DNA of 17,502 bases from Denitrobacterium sp024691475 (GCA_024691475.1 JAILNP010000117.1:1-17502), one strand, 5' to 3'; numbered from the stretch's first letter, positions 6,895-14,232 are shown. Program-made: numbers and translations. Notes: generated from the letters alone by a model not told the origin.

Positions 6895-7542
6895 ATGCAG
6901 CAGATGCTTGAGGGAATAAGGCAGCGCATAGAGGCCGTGGATCGGCTGCGGGTGCAGTCGGGCGGCGTATTGCGCCTTCGCGAGATTGCCACGTTGCTCT
7001 GCCTACGCGAGCACGGGGGCATGACGCCTGGTGACGCGGCGCGTGCGCTGGGACTTTCTGCTGCATCGGCAACGAGGTGCATTTCTCGGCTCGAGCGGTT
7101 TGGGCTCGTGCAGGGCAGAACGCATGCCAGCGATTTGCGCAAGGTGGTCTATCGGCTCACCAATCGTGGCGAGAACGTGGCGTTCGAGTGCGTTCATGCA
7201 TGCGGGCCCGTGTTCGAGAATCTAGTCGTGCGTCAGTATGCTGCGTTCAATTACGCCGTTCGTGAGGCGGGAAAGACTGCCGGCGGTACGCTGGGGCCTA
7301 CGGCTGGATGGGTGCTTGTGGCGTTGTGCGCCTCCGATTGCCCGCAGCCGGTGAAGGCCATTCAGCATGGTACGGCGCTTGCGCAGTCGCGCGTGTCCAT
7401 GTCGCTTGCCGCGCTCCGCAAGCGGGGGCTCGTGGAATTGCGCGGGGAATGCATCGACGCACGTCAGAAGATGTATTCCCTTACCGACCTTGGTCGTGAA
7501 ACCGCTGCCGTGATGCTTTCCGCCCTTGTTCGGACAAACTGA
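6895..7542 (+). CDS. MarR-like regulator with two winged-helix domains
   Basis: 215 residues from the ATG at 6895. Start is uncertain: in-frame TTG 6856, GTG 6862 and GTG 6877 are possible, and none has a strong ribosome site; an in-frame TAG at 6841 limits extension. Residues about 15-90 form a MarR-type winged helix (LREIATLLCLREHGGMTPGD, then AARALGLSAASATRCISRLERFG with a wing ending VVYRLTNRGE). Residues about 118-205 look like a second, diverged copy (GPTAGWVLVALCASDC, then LAQSRVSMSLAALRKRGLVEL and KMYSLTDLGRE). Each chain could therefore act as a pseudo-dimer. It lies 146 bp upstream of the molybdoenzyme gene on the same strand and is its most likely local regulator. Target and ligand are inferred only from context. 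Confidence 0.82.
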   Translation: MQQMLEGIRQRIEAVDRLRVQSGGVLRLREIATLLCLREHGGMTPGDAARALGLSAASATRCISRLERFGLVQGRTHASDLRKVVYRLTNRGENVAFECVHACGPVFENLVVRQYAAFNYAVREAGKTAGGTLGPTAGWVLVALCASDCPQPVKAIQHGTALAQSRVSMSLAALRKRGLVELRGECIDARQKMYSLTDLGRETAAVMLSALVRTN

Positions 7543-7562
7543 GTTGCATCAAGAATGAAAAA

Positions 7563-7581
7563 GGTTTCGCTGTTTGAAACC
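7563..7581. promoter_or_regulatory. Inverted repeat upstream of the molybdoenzyme gene (possible operator)
   Basis: GGTTTC (7563-7568) and GAAACC (7576-7581) are a perfect 6-bp inverted repeat with a 7-base spacer. Its centre is about 50 bases upstream of the start point predicted from the -10-like TATACT at 7612-7617, a position suited to an activator or repressor. No T-run follows, so it is a poor terminator for the preceding gene. Confidence 0.45.
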
Positions 7582-7611
7582 GCCTCGAAAACGTCCCGAT
7601 TCGCATCTCCG

Positions 7612-7617
7612 TATACT
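7612..7617 (+). promoter_or_regulatory. Putative -10 element of the molybdoenzyme operon
   Basis: TATACT matches the sigma-70-type TATAAT at five of six positions and is 72 bases before the start codon. There is no good -35 at normal spacing (AAACGT), which would fit an activator-dependent promoter. The leader that would follow can form two small hairpins, GAACGG-GAAA-CCGTTC (7628-7643) and GGCC-GTTC-GGCC (7657-7668), just before the ribosome site. Confidence 0.4.
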
Positions 7618-7688
7618 TTTCCGCAGCGAACGGGAAACCGTTCAAAGACGAGAATCGGCCGTTCGGCCAAAGGGAGAGGGAGAGGCAT

Positions 7689-10154
7689 ATGGGAGAGAAC
7701 TGTACCCGTCGAAGCTTCATAAAGCGTGCGGGGGCCACGGCAGTGGGCGCCGCCATGCTTGGGTCGCTGACCGCATGTGGCAACAGCGGGATGAAGAATC
7801 TCACGGCGGATTCCAGCGTTGCTGAGAATTCGACCGCGGAGGGCAACGAGTTCTACTGCACGTGCGGTTGGAGCTGCTCGTTCTGCCAGTACCGCATCTT
7901 CACGCGTGAGGGCAATGTGGCGCACATGCTGCCGAAGCCCGATTTTGACTACGTGACCTGCCTGAAGGGCAGGAGCCGCATCCAGCGTACGTATAGCGAC
8001 GCTCGCGTGCAGTACCCGATGAAGCGCGTTGAGGGCACGGCCCGTGGCGCAGGCGAATGGGAGCGCATCACTTGGGATGAGGCCATCAGCGAGATTTCCA
8101 AGAAGTGGCTGGAAGTCGAGGAGAAGTACGGCCCGCTCGCCAACAGCTACTATCAGGGTGGCGGCGGCTTCCAGGGCAGCCTGAATGGCAACGCCGGCAT
8201 GATCATGCGTCTGTTCAACGCAACGGGCTGCACGAAGTGGGACTACTCGTTCGACAACGCCACCAATACCGGTCTTACCCGCGGCGGCATTCAGTGGTTC
8301 GACCAGAATGAGCCCAAGGACTTCGTGAACTCCGATTACATCCTGTTCTTTGGCGGCAATCCCATCAATGCCCAAATCCAGATGAGCAAGCACCTGTTCG
8401 ATGCTCAGGAAGCGGGCGCGAAGATCGTCGTTGTCGACCCGCATTTCAGTCCCACGGCAGCCAAGGCCGACAAGTGGATTCCCGTGAAGCCCGGCTGCGA
8501 TGCTGCGCTTTACCTGGGCATTATCAAGAGGTTCATGGACGAGGGCACCTACAAGGCCGACTTCGTGCTGAACCATACGTGCGCACCGTACCTGATCAAG
8601 AAGTCGGATGGCATGTACCTGCGTGGTGGCGAGTACCAGAACGAGCCGCTGCATGTGGGTCCTCCGTTCTGGGTAACGGGTCTTCCCACCGAAATCGACC
8701 CCATCATGGTGTGGGACGAGAAGGAAGGCAAGCCCGCATGCTTCGATACGTGCCAGAACCCCGCATGGAGCTGCCCCGACGAGAACTACATTACCGCCTG
8801 GGATATGTTCAAGGACCATGTGCAGGAATGGACGCTCGACAAGGTCATGGAAGTCACGGGCATTTCCGAAGAGGACTTCGACTTCCTGTACAACGTGCTG
8901 CAGCCTGAAAACAAGGTGGCGCATTACATCAACTTCGGCACCGGTGCGTACGAGAATGGCCTGCAGGCGGCCTATGCCATGACGGCCATGATCGCCATGA
9001 CGGGCAACTTCGGCGAGCCCGGCCGCTCGGTGGGTGGCTTCGACTGCATGTATGGCAATTTCTTCGGCCATGCTCTTACCGCTCCCTCCAACGGCAAGAT
9101 GTGCAAGGCGGTAACCTGGCTGGCTGCGTGTGACATCGTGAGCTCGGGCAAGCTCCAGGGCGAGGATTACCCCGTAAAGACGCTGTGGGTCTCCCATGGC
9201 GGCCTTATTGGCGGCTCGGTGAATTCGGAACGCAACAAGCGCGAGATGCTCGACAAGATGGAGATGATCGTCGTTCAGGATCCGTTCCTCACCGACACCG
9301 CCCGTTATGCCGACTACGTGCTCCCCGTATGCGATATGTACGAGTTCGAGGACGTCATTCCGTTGAATCACGAGCGTAACGTGCGCATTTCCGAGAAGTG
9401 CATCGAGCCCATGTACGAGGCAAAGACCGACAGCGAGATCGCACGCCTGTTTGGCGAGGCGATGGGCCTGGCCGACGCAGTGTGCGACGTTACTGACGAC
9501 GACTGGTGGAAGGGCACGTTCGACGACGTTCCCGCTGCCGTGGAGCATGGCATTACGCTCGACACGCTGCGCAAGAACAAGCTCATGCGCTACGTGGACG
9601 AAGAGCCCTACATTGGCAATCGCGACTATAAGAACTTCATCACCGAAACCGGCCGTTTGATGTTCTACGTCGACAATCCCACGCCGCGCACGCCCTCGAA
9701 CTTCGATGTGGCCTCCGTAACCGAGCGCGAGAAGATGCCCACGTACTTCGAGAACAAGATCTCCGGCGAGAACAGCGAATACGCCGAAGAGTTCCCTCTC
9801 GTGTGCATGAGCTGGCGTAACCCCAGCCGCGTTCATATGACGCACTTCATGAAGGACTGGGCGCGCGATGTCATGCCCACGCCCACGCTGTTCGTGAATC
9901 CCGAGGATGCCGCGAAGTACGGCGTCGAGGAGGGCCAGGATCTCCTGATTACCTCCACGGTGGGCCAGTGCGTTATGCAATGCGCGTTCCACCCGGGCAT
10001 TCGCCCTGGCAGCACCGTGTACTACAAGGGCTATTCCGAAACGGAAAGCAAGCTTGGCAGCCAGGGTGCCATCACGACCGACTATGCGGATGCCTATGCG
10101 GTGAACTGCTCGTTCTTCGATAACCGCATCAAGATCGAGCCGTGGAAGAACTAA
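7689..10154 (+). CDS. Tat-exported molybdopterin oxidoreductase (DMSO reductase family catalytic subunit)
   Basis: 821 residues; ATG at 7689 follows a purine-rich GGGAGAGG site. The N-terminus has a Tat signal (TRRSFIKRAG, Arg7-Arg8), a hydrophobic stretch and LTAC at 27-30, fitting a lipobox, so export and lipid anchoring are predicted. Cysteines 57, 59, 63, 66 and 91 (the last in CLKG) should hold the [4Fe-4S] cluster. Domain order follows: ERITWDEAI (125-133), molybdopterin motifs YILFFGGNP and IVVVDPHFSPTA, DKWIPVKPGCDAALY, and a C-terminal dinucleotide-binding domain from about 700. The molybdenum ligand is unclear; Ser187 or Asp189 in DYSFDN are candidates. The family transfers oxo or hydroxyl groups on S-oxides, N-oxides, oxyanions or, in Eggerthella, catechols. 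Substrate unknown. First gene of the operon, with the ferredoxin subunit 14 bases downstream. Confidence 0.93.
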   Translation: MGENCTRRSFIKRAGATAVGAAMLGSLTACGNSGMKNLTADSSVAENSTAEGNEFYCTCGWSCSFCQYRIFTREGNVAHMLPKPDFDYVTCLKGRSRIQRTYSDARVQYPMKRVEGTARGAGEWERITWDEAISEISKKWLEVEEKYGPLANSYYQGGGGFQGSLNGNAGMIMRLFNATGCTKWDYSFDNATNTGLTRGGIQWFDQNEPKDFVNSDYILFFGGNPINAQIQMSKHLFDAQEAGAKIVVVDPHFSPTAAKADKWIPVKPGCDAALYLGIIKRFMDEGTYKADFVLNHTCAPYLIKKSDGMYLRGGEYQNEPLHVGPPFWVTGLPTEIDPIMVWDEKEGKPACFDTCQNPAWSCPDENYITAWDMFKDHVQEWTLDKVMEVTGISEEDFDFLYNVLQPENKVAHYINFGTGAYENGLQAAYAMTAMIAMTGNFGEPGRSVGGFDCMYGNFFGHALTAPSNGKMCKAVTWLAACDIVSSGKLQGEDYPVKTLWVSHGGLIGGSVNSERNKREMLDKMEMIVVQDPFLTDTARYADYVLPVCDMYEFEDVIPLNHERNVRISEKCIEPMYEAKTDSEIARLFGEAMGLADAVCDVTDDDWWKGTFDDVPAAVEHGITLDTLRKNKLMRYVDEEPYIGNRDYKNFITETGRLMFYVDNPTPRTPSNFDVASVTEREKMPTYFENKISGENSEYAEEFPLVCMSWRNPSRVHMTHFMKDWARDVMPTPTLFVNPEDAAKYGVEEGQDLLITSTVGQCVMQCAFHPGIRPGSTVYYKGYSETESKLGSQGAITTDYADAYAVNCSFFDNRIKIEPWKN

Positions 10155-10168
10155 GGGAGAGTGCAATC

Positions 10169-10792
10169 ATGACGCAATATGCTATTGCCGTAGACAAGAA
10201 GCGCTGCATTGGCTGCTGGAGCTGCAGCGTTGCATGCAAGCTGGAAAACAATCTGCCCGATCAGGTGTGGTGGAACACCATCATCACCGATGGCGGCGGT
10301 GCAATGAACACTCCCGTTGGCACGTATGGCAACTGCTCGCTTACGTACACCCCGTATCATTGCATGCATTGCTCGAAGCCCGCATGCATGGGCGCATGCC
10401 CCACGGGCGCCACGGCCAAGGACTCGAAGACGGGCATCGTCACCATCGACATGGAAAAGTGCATCGGATGCCAGAGCTGCATCGAGGCGTGTCCTTACAA
10501 CGGCGTGCGCACCTTTGTGGAGCAGGACCCCGTTCCCGCCCTGGACTGGCCCGTGGGTAGCGTGGAGGCTCCCGAACATAAGAAGACGACGGTCGAGAAG
10601 TGCTGGATGTGCTATCACCGCGTGAGCAAGGGCGACGTTCCCGCTTGCGTCGAGGGGTGCCCCGCCAGGGCGCGCATCTTCGGCGACGTGGACGACCCGA
10701 ATTCCGAAATCTCCCAGCTCATTGCCAAGCGCGGCGGTGCCGTGCTGCTGGAAGAGGCTGGTACCGGGCCGAACGTGTATTATCTGTCGTAA
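10169..10792 (+). CDS. Four-cluster ferredoxin subunit, DmsB/PhsB-like
   Basis: 207 residues; ATG at 10169 behind AAGGGAGAG. Sixteen cysteines lie in four groups at 13/16/19/23, 65/68/73/77, 98/101/104/108 and 145/148/160/164, the pattern of DmsB/NrfC/PhsB subunits with four [4Fe-4S] clusters. It should pass electrons to the adjacent molybdoenzyme. It has no signal peptide, as is usual for partners that ride through Tat bound to the signal-bearing catalytic subunit. No NrfD/DmsC membrane subunit follows, so the quinol-oxidising partner is missing locally. The catalytic gene ends 14 bases before it. Family and role are firm; the exact partner is inferred from adjacency. Confidence 0.93.
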   Translation: MTQYAIAVDKKRCIGCWSCSVACKLENNLPDQVWWNTIITDGGGAMNTPVGTYGNCSLTYTPYHCMHCSKPACMGACPTGATAKDSKTGIVTIDMEKCIGCQSCIEACPYNGVRTFVEQDPVPALDWPVGSVEAPEHKKTTVEKCWMCYHRVSKGDVPACVEGCPARARIFGDVDDPNSEISQLIAKRGGAVLLEEAGTGPNVYYLS

Positions 10793-10811
10793 GCAGAATC
10801 GCAATTTTCTC

Positions 10812-10889
10812 GAGCCCGGCGGATTCCCTCCTCCTGCTGGGCTCTTGCCAGAATAGGGGCGTGCTGCTTCCCGGCGCACGCCCTTCTTT
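10812..10889 (+). terminator. Two hairpins between the ferredoxin and TorD genes
   Basis: First stem: GAGCCCGGCGG (10812-10822) with CTGCTGGGCTC (10834-10844), 11 bp with two G-U pairs and no T-run. Second: GGGCGTGC (10857-10864) with GCACGCCC (10876-10883), followed by TTCTTT. They sit 19-97 bases after the ferredoxin stop and just before the TorD gene. They may end most transcripts, leaving the structural genes more abundant than the chaperone genes, or protect the 3' end. Termination strength is uncertain. Confidence 0.55.
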
Positions 10890-10904
10890 CGCGAAAGGAA
10901 GAAC

Positions 10905-11528
10905 ATGGCTACTAACTTGGGGAACATGTTCAAATTATTTTCCGTGGCGTTTCAGCCTCCTACGGTCGAGCTCGCCGAGTTGCTGCAGTCGGGCGCCTTA
11001 GCGGCCGATATGCGTCAGACTTGGTTGGCGTTGGAACTGCCCGAGGAGGCCGTCGACGCGTTTGCGCAGGGGATCGCGGAATACGAAGGCGCGGATGCGC
11101 AGGAGACGCTGCATGCGATTCGCCAGGATTGGTCGCATCTGTACCTGGGGAATCCTCCGCTCGTGTCGAATAGCGAGGGCGTTTGGCGCAAGAAGGCCGA
11201 GGGTCGCAGCGATGTTGCGCGCATGATCAATTCCTACTCGGTGCAGGTTGCCGATTTCATGCGCGAGTGCGGCGTGCGCCGCAAGGAGAAGTTCAACGAT
11301 TGTATCGACTACATCGAAGAGGAGTGCGACTTCTGCGCTTTTCTGGCCGATGAACCGCAATATCTTATCGACCTGGGCCGCGACCCGCTTGGCTTGCTTC
11401 AGTCGTTTGTCGATGAGCATCTGGCGAAATGGGCACCTGGCTTTTGCGTCGATGTGCAGGCTAATGCTCGATCGTCGTATTATCAGGCGCTTGCCGCGCT
11501 CATGGCCCGCTTCGTGGAAGCGTTTTAG
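10905..11528 (+). CDS. TorD/DmsD-family molybdoenzyme chaperone
   Basis: 207 residues; ATG at 10905 behind AAAGGAAG. Features of the all-helical TorD family: a mid-protein segment DWSHLYLGNPP (75-85), which corresponds to the usual LF-GP segment, the EECDFCAFL helix (139-147), and the signature FVDEHLAKWAPGF (168-180). Members bind the twin-arginine signal of a molybdoenzyme and hold it in the cytoplasm until the cofactor is inserted. The likely client is the Tat-exported molybdopterin oxidoreductase two genes upstream. The next gene starts 14 bases after its stop. The family call is confident; the client is inferred from the operon. Confidence 0.88.
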   Translation: MATNLGNMFKLFSVAFQPPTVELAELLQSGALAADMRQTWLALELPEEAVDAFAQGIAEYEGADAQETLHAIRQDWSHLYLGNPPLVSNSEGVWRKKAEGRSDVARMINSYSVQVADFMRECGVRRKEKFNDCIDYIEEECDFCAFLADEPQYLIDLGRDPLGLLQSFVDEHLAKWAPGFCVDVQANARSSYYQALAALMARFVEAF

Positions 11529-11542
11529 GCTCGGAGCGTTTC

Positions 11543-12661
11543 ATGGCGAGCGGCGATAGGTCGGTACGTATATCGGTTGCCGTTGACGAGGGGCATTGCG
11601 TTCACGCGCATAGCGTGTGGGCCATCTGCGCGCGCTGCGTCAACGCATGTCCGGGTGGAGCCATATCGTTGCCCCAAGGCGCGAAGGCGCCCGTGGTGGA
11701 CGAGCAACGCTGCGTAAGCTGCGGGCAGTGCCTATCGGCATGTTCGCTCGGTGCGTTTTCCTCGCCTGAGTTCTCGGAACGACGATTGCTCGAGCGCATC
11801 GAGAAGGAGGGTTCTGTACGCCTGCGCTGTTTCTTGCCCTATGGCGAGCTGGAATCGCTGGCGCAGGATCGGGGCTCATACCATGTGTGTACGTGCCTTG
11901 CCGCGTTGAGCCCGGGCGTTCTGTACCAGATTGCGGCAGGGCGATCGTGCGAACTGGTTACCGACCGCTGTCGAGAATGCGTGTTGTTCGCCAAGGTCGA
12001 AGCGGGTATGCGGCGTAACTTCGAAGACGCGCGCGCCCTGCTTTCCGATTGCGGCCGCGCTCATCATCTGTGGGAGTCGCATCCTCTGTTCCTGCCCGAG
12101 CGCGTGGATGCCCCTGGTTCGAACGAGGCGGATGGTGACGCCACGGCCTGCGCCCCTTCGCCCAATGTGCGTGCTGTCTTTCATTCCATTTTCGTGTCCG
12201 TGCGCGATAACCCTCCCGTAAAGCGCAAACCCCTCCCATTGCGCGCTCTGAGGAAGCACGTCCCGGAATGGCGCGCCAGCTTGAGCGAGGTGTGGAACAT
12301 GACGAGCCACGCCAATCGCGATGGAGCTTATCTCTGGCCGGTTCACGTGGTGGACGGGGATAGGTGCCGGGCGTGCGGCATGTGTATGCAGCTTTGTCCA
12401 ACGGGCACTATCGCCCATGGGTTCAGCGACGGGCGGTTCCGCTATTCCTTTACGCCAGGCAACTGCGCCGAATGCGGCCTGTGCTTCATGTCCTGCCCCG
12501 TGGCGGCTATCAGCCGCGAGCGCGCAACCAATGCGGCGCCGTTTGACGAGGTGGAATGCTTCGAGTGCGAGGCCGAGCCGTGTCCGCGCTGCGGTCTGCC
12601 GAATTTTGCATCGCGGGGTGAGCCCGTGTGCCGTCTTTGCCAGAAACGGCTGGGCGCGTAG
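11543..12661 (+). CDS. 30-cysteine ferredoxin-like iron-sulfur protein of unknown role
   Basis: 372 residues with no signal peptide or membrane segment, so cytoplasmic. In order: cysteines 19/29/32/36 (first ferredoxin-like group with an enlarged first gap), 57/60/63/67 (classic CVSCGQCLSAC), a central cysteine-rich part (96, 116, 118, 136, 143, 146, 170) around VCTCLAALSPGVLYQIAAG and DRCREC, a variable linker, then 275/278/281/285 (CRACGMCMQLCP) and 308/311/314/318 (CAECGLCFMSCP), and a C-terminal ribbon-like tail with 339/342, 347/350 and 363/366. That suggests four [4Fe-4S] clusters plus one or two further metal sites. Proteins of this kind occur beside Tat molybdoenzymes, so electron supply or maturation is possible. 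Start ATG at 11543 has a weak GGAG site. I do not recognise a named family for the whole protein. Confidence 0.85.
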   Translation: MASGDRSVRISVAVDEGHCVHAHSVWAICARCVNACPGGAISLPQGAKAPVVDEQRCVSCGQCLSACSLGAFSSPEFSERRLLERIEKEGSVRLRCFLPYGELESLAQDRGSYHVCTCLAALSPGVLYQIAAGRSCELVTDRCRECVLFAKVEAGMRRNFEDARALLSDCGRAHHLWESHPLFLPERVDAPGSNEADGDATACAPSPNVRAVFHSIFVSVRDNPPVKRKPLPLRALRKHVPEWRASLSEVWNMTSHANRDGAYLWPVHVVDGDRCRACGMCMQLCPTGTIAHGFSDGRFRYSFTPGNCAECGLCFMSCPVAAISRERATNAAPFDEVECFECEAEPCPRCGLPNFASRGEPVCRLCQKRLGA

Positions 12662-12675
12662 CACTGCGGCAATGC

Positions 12676-12707
12676 GATAATGCTATCTGGCGATAACGCA
12701 GGAGGGG
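12676..12707 (+). promoter_or_regulatory. Possible internal promoter and strong ribosome site of the second MarR-like gene
   Basis: GATAAT at 12676-12681 is a fair -10 element, but no good -35 is seen upstream. AGGAGGGG at 12700-12707 is the strongest ribosome site in the operon, eight bases before the ATG at 12716, and it decides that start over the frame's earlier codons. Confidence 0.4.
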
Positions 12708-12715
12708 CGGGAAGC

Positions 12716-13540
12716 ATGCAGGGCGACGAAATACTCTTCGATCCCAGGTTTATGTACGTGGTTCAGCGCATGAGCGCAACCACCGATTTGGCGTGCCTGC
12801 AGGTAACCGCTCTGTCGCTGGGCGAATACGCCATGCTGCTTCGCATTGCGGAAGCGGGCGAGGGCCTGTTGCTGCACGAGCTGGAACATGAGTTCGGGTT
12901 CGTGAAGACGCCGCAGTACCTCATCTCTATTCTTGAGGAAAAGGAGCTTGTGCGCAGGGTGCGCAGCCGCTCCGATAAGCGCGCCTTCGCGTGTGAGGTA
13001 TCTTCGAAGGGCAGAGCCCGCATCGCGCTCGTCGATGAGGCCATCGCTGTTTCGCTTGTGGGGTCCAATCCCGATTTATGCGAAGAGGATCTGGGCGCCC
13101 TCATCGATCAGTTCCAGGCAATTGCGCGTTTCGATGCAGGTCGCCATCCAACCACCATGTTCCCCTCGGTGGCCCTTGTCGCGCTGTTCAAGTATCGCCA
13201 GCTTTTCGAGCGTGCGTGTTCGGTTGCTGGTATTCTTCCTCTTCAAATGGCGTTGCTTTGCATCCTCTCGTCGCGGGATATCGCGTACGACCTGTCGTCG
13301 CTATCCACCAAGACGGCGCTGTTCGACTTTGCCATCGAATTCCAGCTCAAGGCAATGATGCGCAAGGGTCTGGTCTTGTACGAGGAGGGTTATCTTGCTA
13401 CAGGTCGCGGAGTGGAGCGCATGAACGATTTGGTAACGCAATTCTCGGTTGAACTGGGGCGCGATTTTGCGCAGCGCGACTCCGACGTGCAAGATGCGTA
13501 CCGAAATCTTGCTGGGTACATGCTGTATTTGTTCGAGTAG
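12716..13540 (+). CDS. MarR-like regulator with two winged-helix domains (second copy in the locus)
   Basis: 274 residues from the ATG at 12716, chosen for its AGGAGGGG site. The N-terminal half is MarR-like: helix SATTDLACLQVTALSLGEYA, helix-turn-helix LHELEHEFGFVKTPQYLISI, then LEEKELVRRVRSRSDKRAF, the basic wing. The second half (about 140-255) repeats the layout more weakly: LPLQMALLCILSSRD, LSTKTALFDFAIEFQLKAMM, RKGLVLYEEGYLATGRGVER. The same two-domain plan is seen in the regulator at 6895. It lies between two molybdoenzyme-maturation genes and probably controls the operon in response to substrate or redox state; that is inference. Function as a DNA-binding protein is likely, ligand unknown. 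Confidence 0.8.
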   Translation: MQGDEILFDPRFMYVVQRMSATTDLACLQVTALSLGEYAMLLRIAEAGEGLLLHELEHEFGFVKTPQYLISILEEKELVRRVRSRSDKRAFACEVSSKGRARIALVDEAIAVSLVGSNPDLCEEDLGALIDQFQAIARFDAGRHPTTMFPSVALVALFKYRQLFERACSVAGILPLQMALLCILSSRDIAYDLSSLSTKTALFDFAIEFQLKAMMRKGLVLYEEGYLATGRGVERMNDLVTQFSVELGRDFAQRDSDVQDAYRNLAGYMLYLFE

Positions 13541-13548
13541 GTTGCGTC

Positions 13549-14232
13549 GTGGCGTTTTCTCCCATGGACTCCCAGCGTGAGCATCCCTTCGCGCTTCGCG
13601 TGCGGTCGAAGGCCGTATTGTGCAGCGTGCTTTCCGAAGTGTTTGGCTATCCCTCCGTGGAGTGCGCGGAGGAGCTTGCCACGTTTGACGCCGTGGATCA
13701 ATGCCGCGAACTTGCTCGTGCGGCGCGTCTCGACTTTGAGGATGCGCTTGGTCTGGCGGGGCTTCCCGTCGAGTGGTTCGATTCCCATTGCGTGCCCGAC
13801 GAACCCGATTCGCGTCTTTCCCCGGGGCGTCAGCTACGTGCGGAGTGCACGCGTCTCTTTTGGAGTTATCCGCGACTCGTGCGTCTTGAGGGTCGTCATT
13901 GGGCGAAGTCCGACAGGCGTGGCGAGGTTGTTGCCGTGCGGGAATGCTATCGCGAGCTGGGCTTGCGTAATCAGGAAGGCGTGAATGCCCCCGTTGACGT
14001 GCTGGCGAGCGAGCTTGATTACGCGGGGTACGTCTTGCGTGCGGAAGCCGATGCGTGGGATGGGGAAGACTCCCTGAGTGCGCTCGAGTGGCATAAGCTG
14101 TACGTGAGCTTCGTGGATGCGCATTTGCGACCCTGCGCCATGGGTGTCGCTATGGCAACGTTCGAGCATGTGCGCAATGCACATGTGCGGTTTTACGCGG
14201 CGTTGCTCATGTCCGTCGTTGCGGAAACCTAG
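13549..14232 (+). CDS. Second TorD/NarJ-like molybdoenzyme chaperone
   Basis: 227 residues from GTG at 13549, eight bases after the previous stop; ATG at 13564 is an alternative and neither has a strong ribosome site. It resembles TorD/NarJ chaperones: an N-terminal helix AVLCSVLSEVFGYPS (22-36), ECTRLFWSYPRLVRLEGRHW (99-118) in the place of the usual RLF-P-Y segment, LASELDYAGYVLRAEA, and FVDAHLRPCAMGV (188-200) in place of the FxxxHL-W-P signature. It is only distantly like the TorD at 10905, so it is not a recent duplicate. It may serve the same molybdoenzyme at a different step, or another client. Last gene of the operon. Confidence 0.75.
   Translation: MAFSPMDSQREHPFALRVRSKAVLCSVLSEVFGYPSVECAEELATFDAVDQCRELARAARLDFEDALGLAGLPVEWFDSHCVPDEPDSRLSPGRQLRAECTRLFWSYPRLVRLEGRHWAKSDRRGEVVAVRECYRELGLRNQEGVNAPVDVLASELDYAGYVLRAEADAWDGEDSLSALEWHKLYVSFVDAHLRPCAMGVAMATFEHVRNAHVRFYAALLMSVVAET

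Noticed and set aside
7563..7581. GGTTTC/GAAACC repeat as terminator of the first MarR-like gene
   Set aside because: The stem is only 6 bp and no T-run follows; an operator or leader role is more plausible.
7620..7690. Molybdenum-cofactor riboswitch before the molybdoenzyme gene
   Set aside because: The space is too short and only two small independent hairpins are seen, not the multi-stem motif.
7464..10166. 900-codon open frame antisense to the molybdoenzyme gene
   Set aside because: It mirrors the third-position GC bias of the sense gene, has no protein-family motifs or ribosome site, and the sense frame is clearly a real enzyme.
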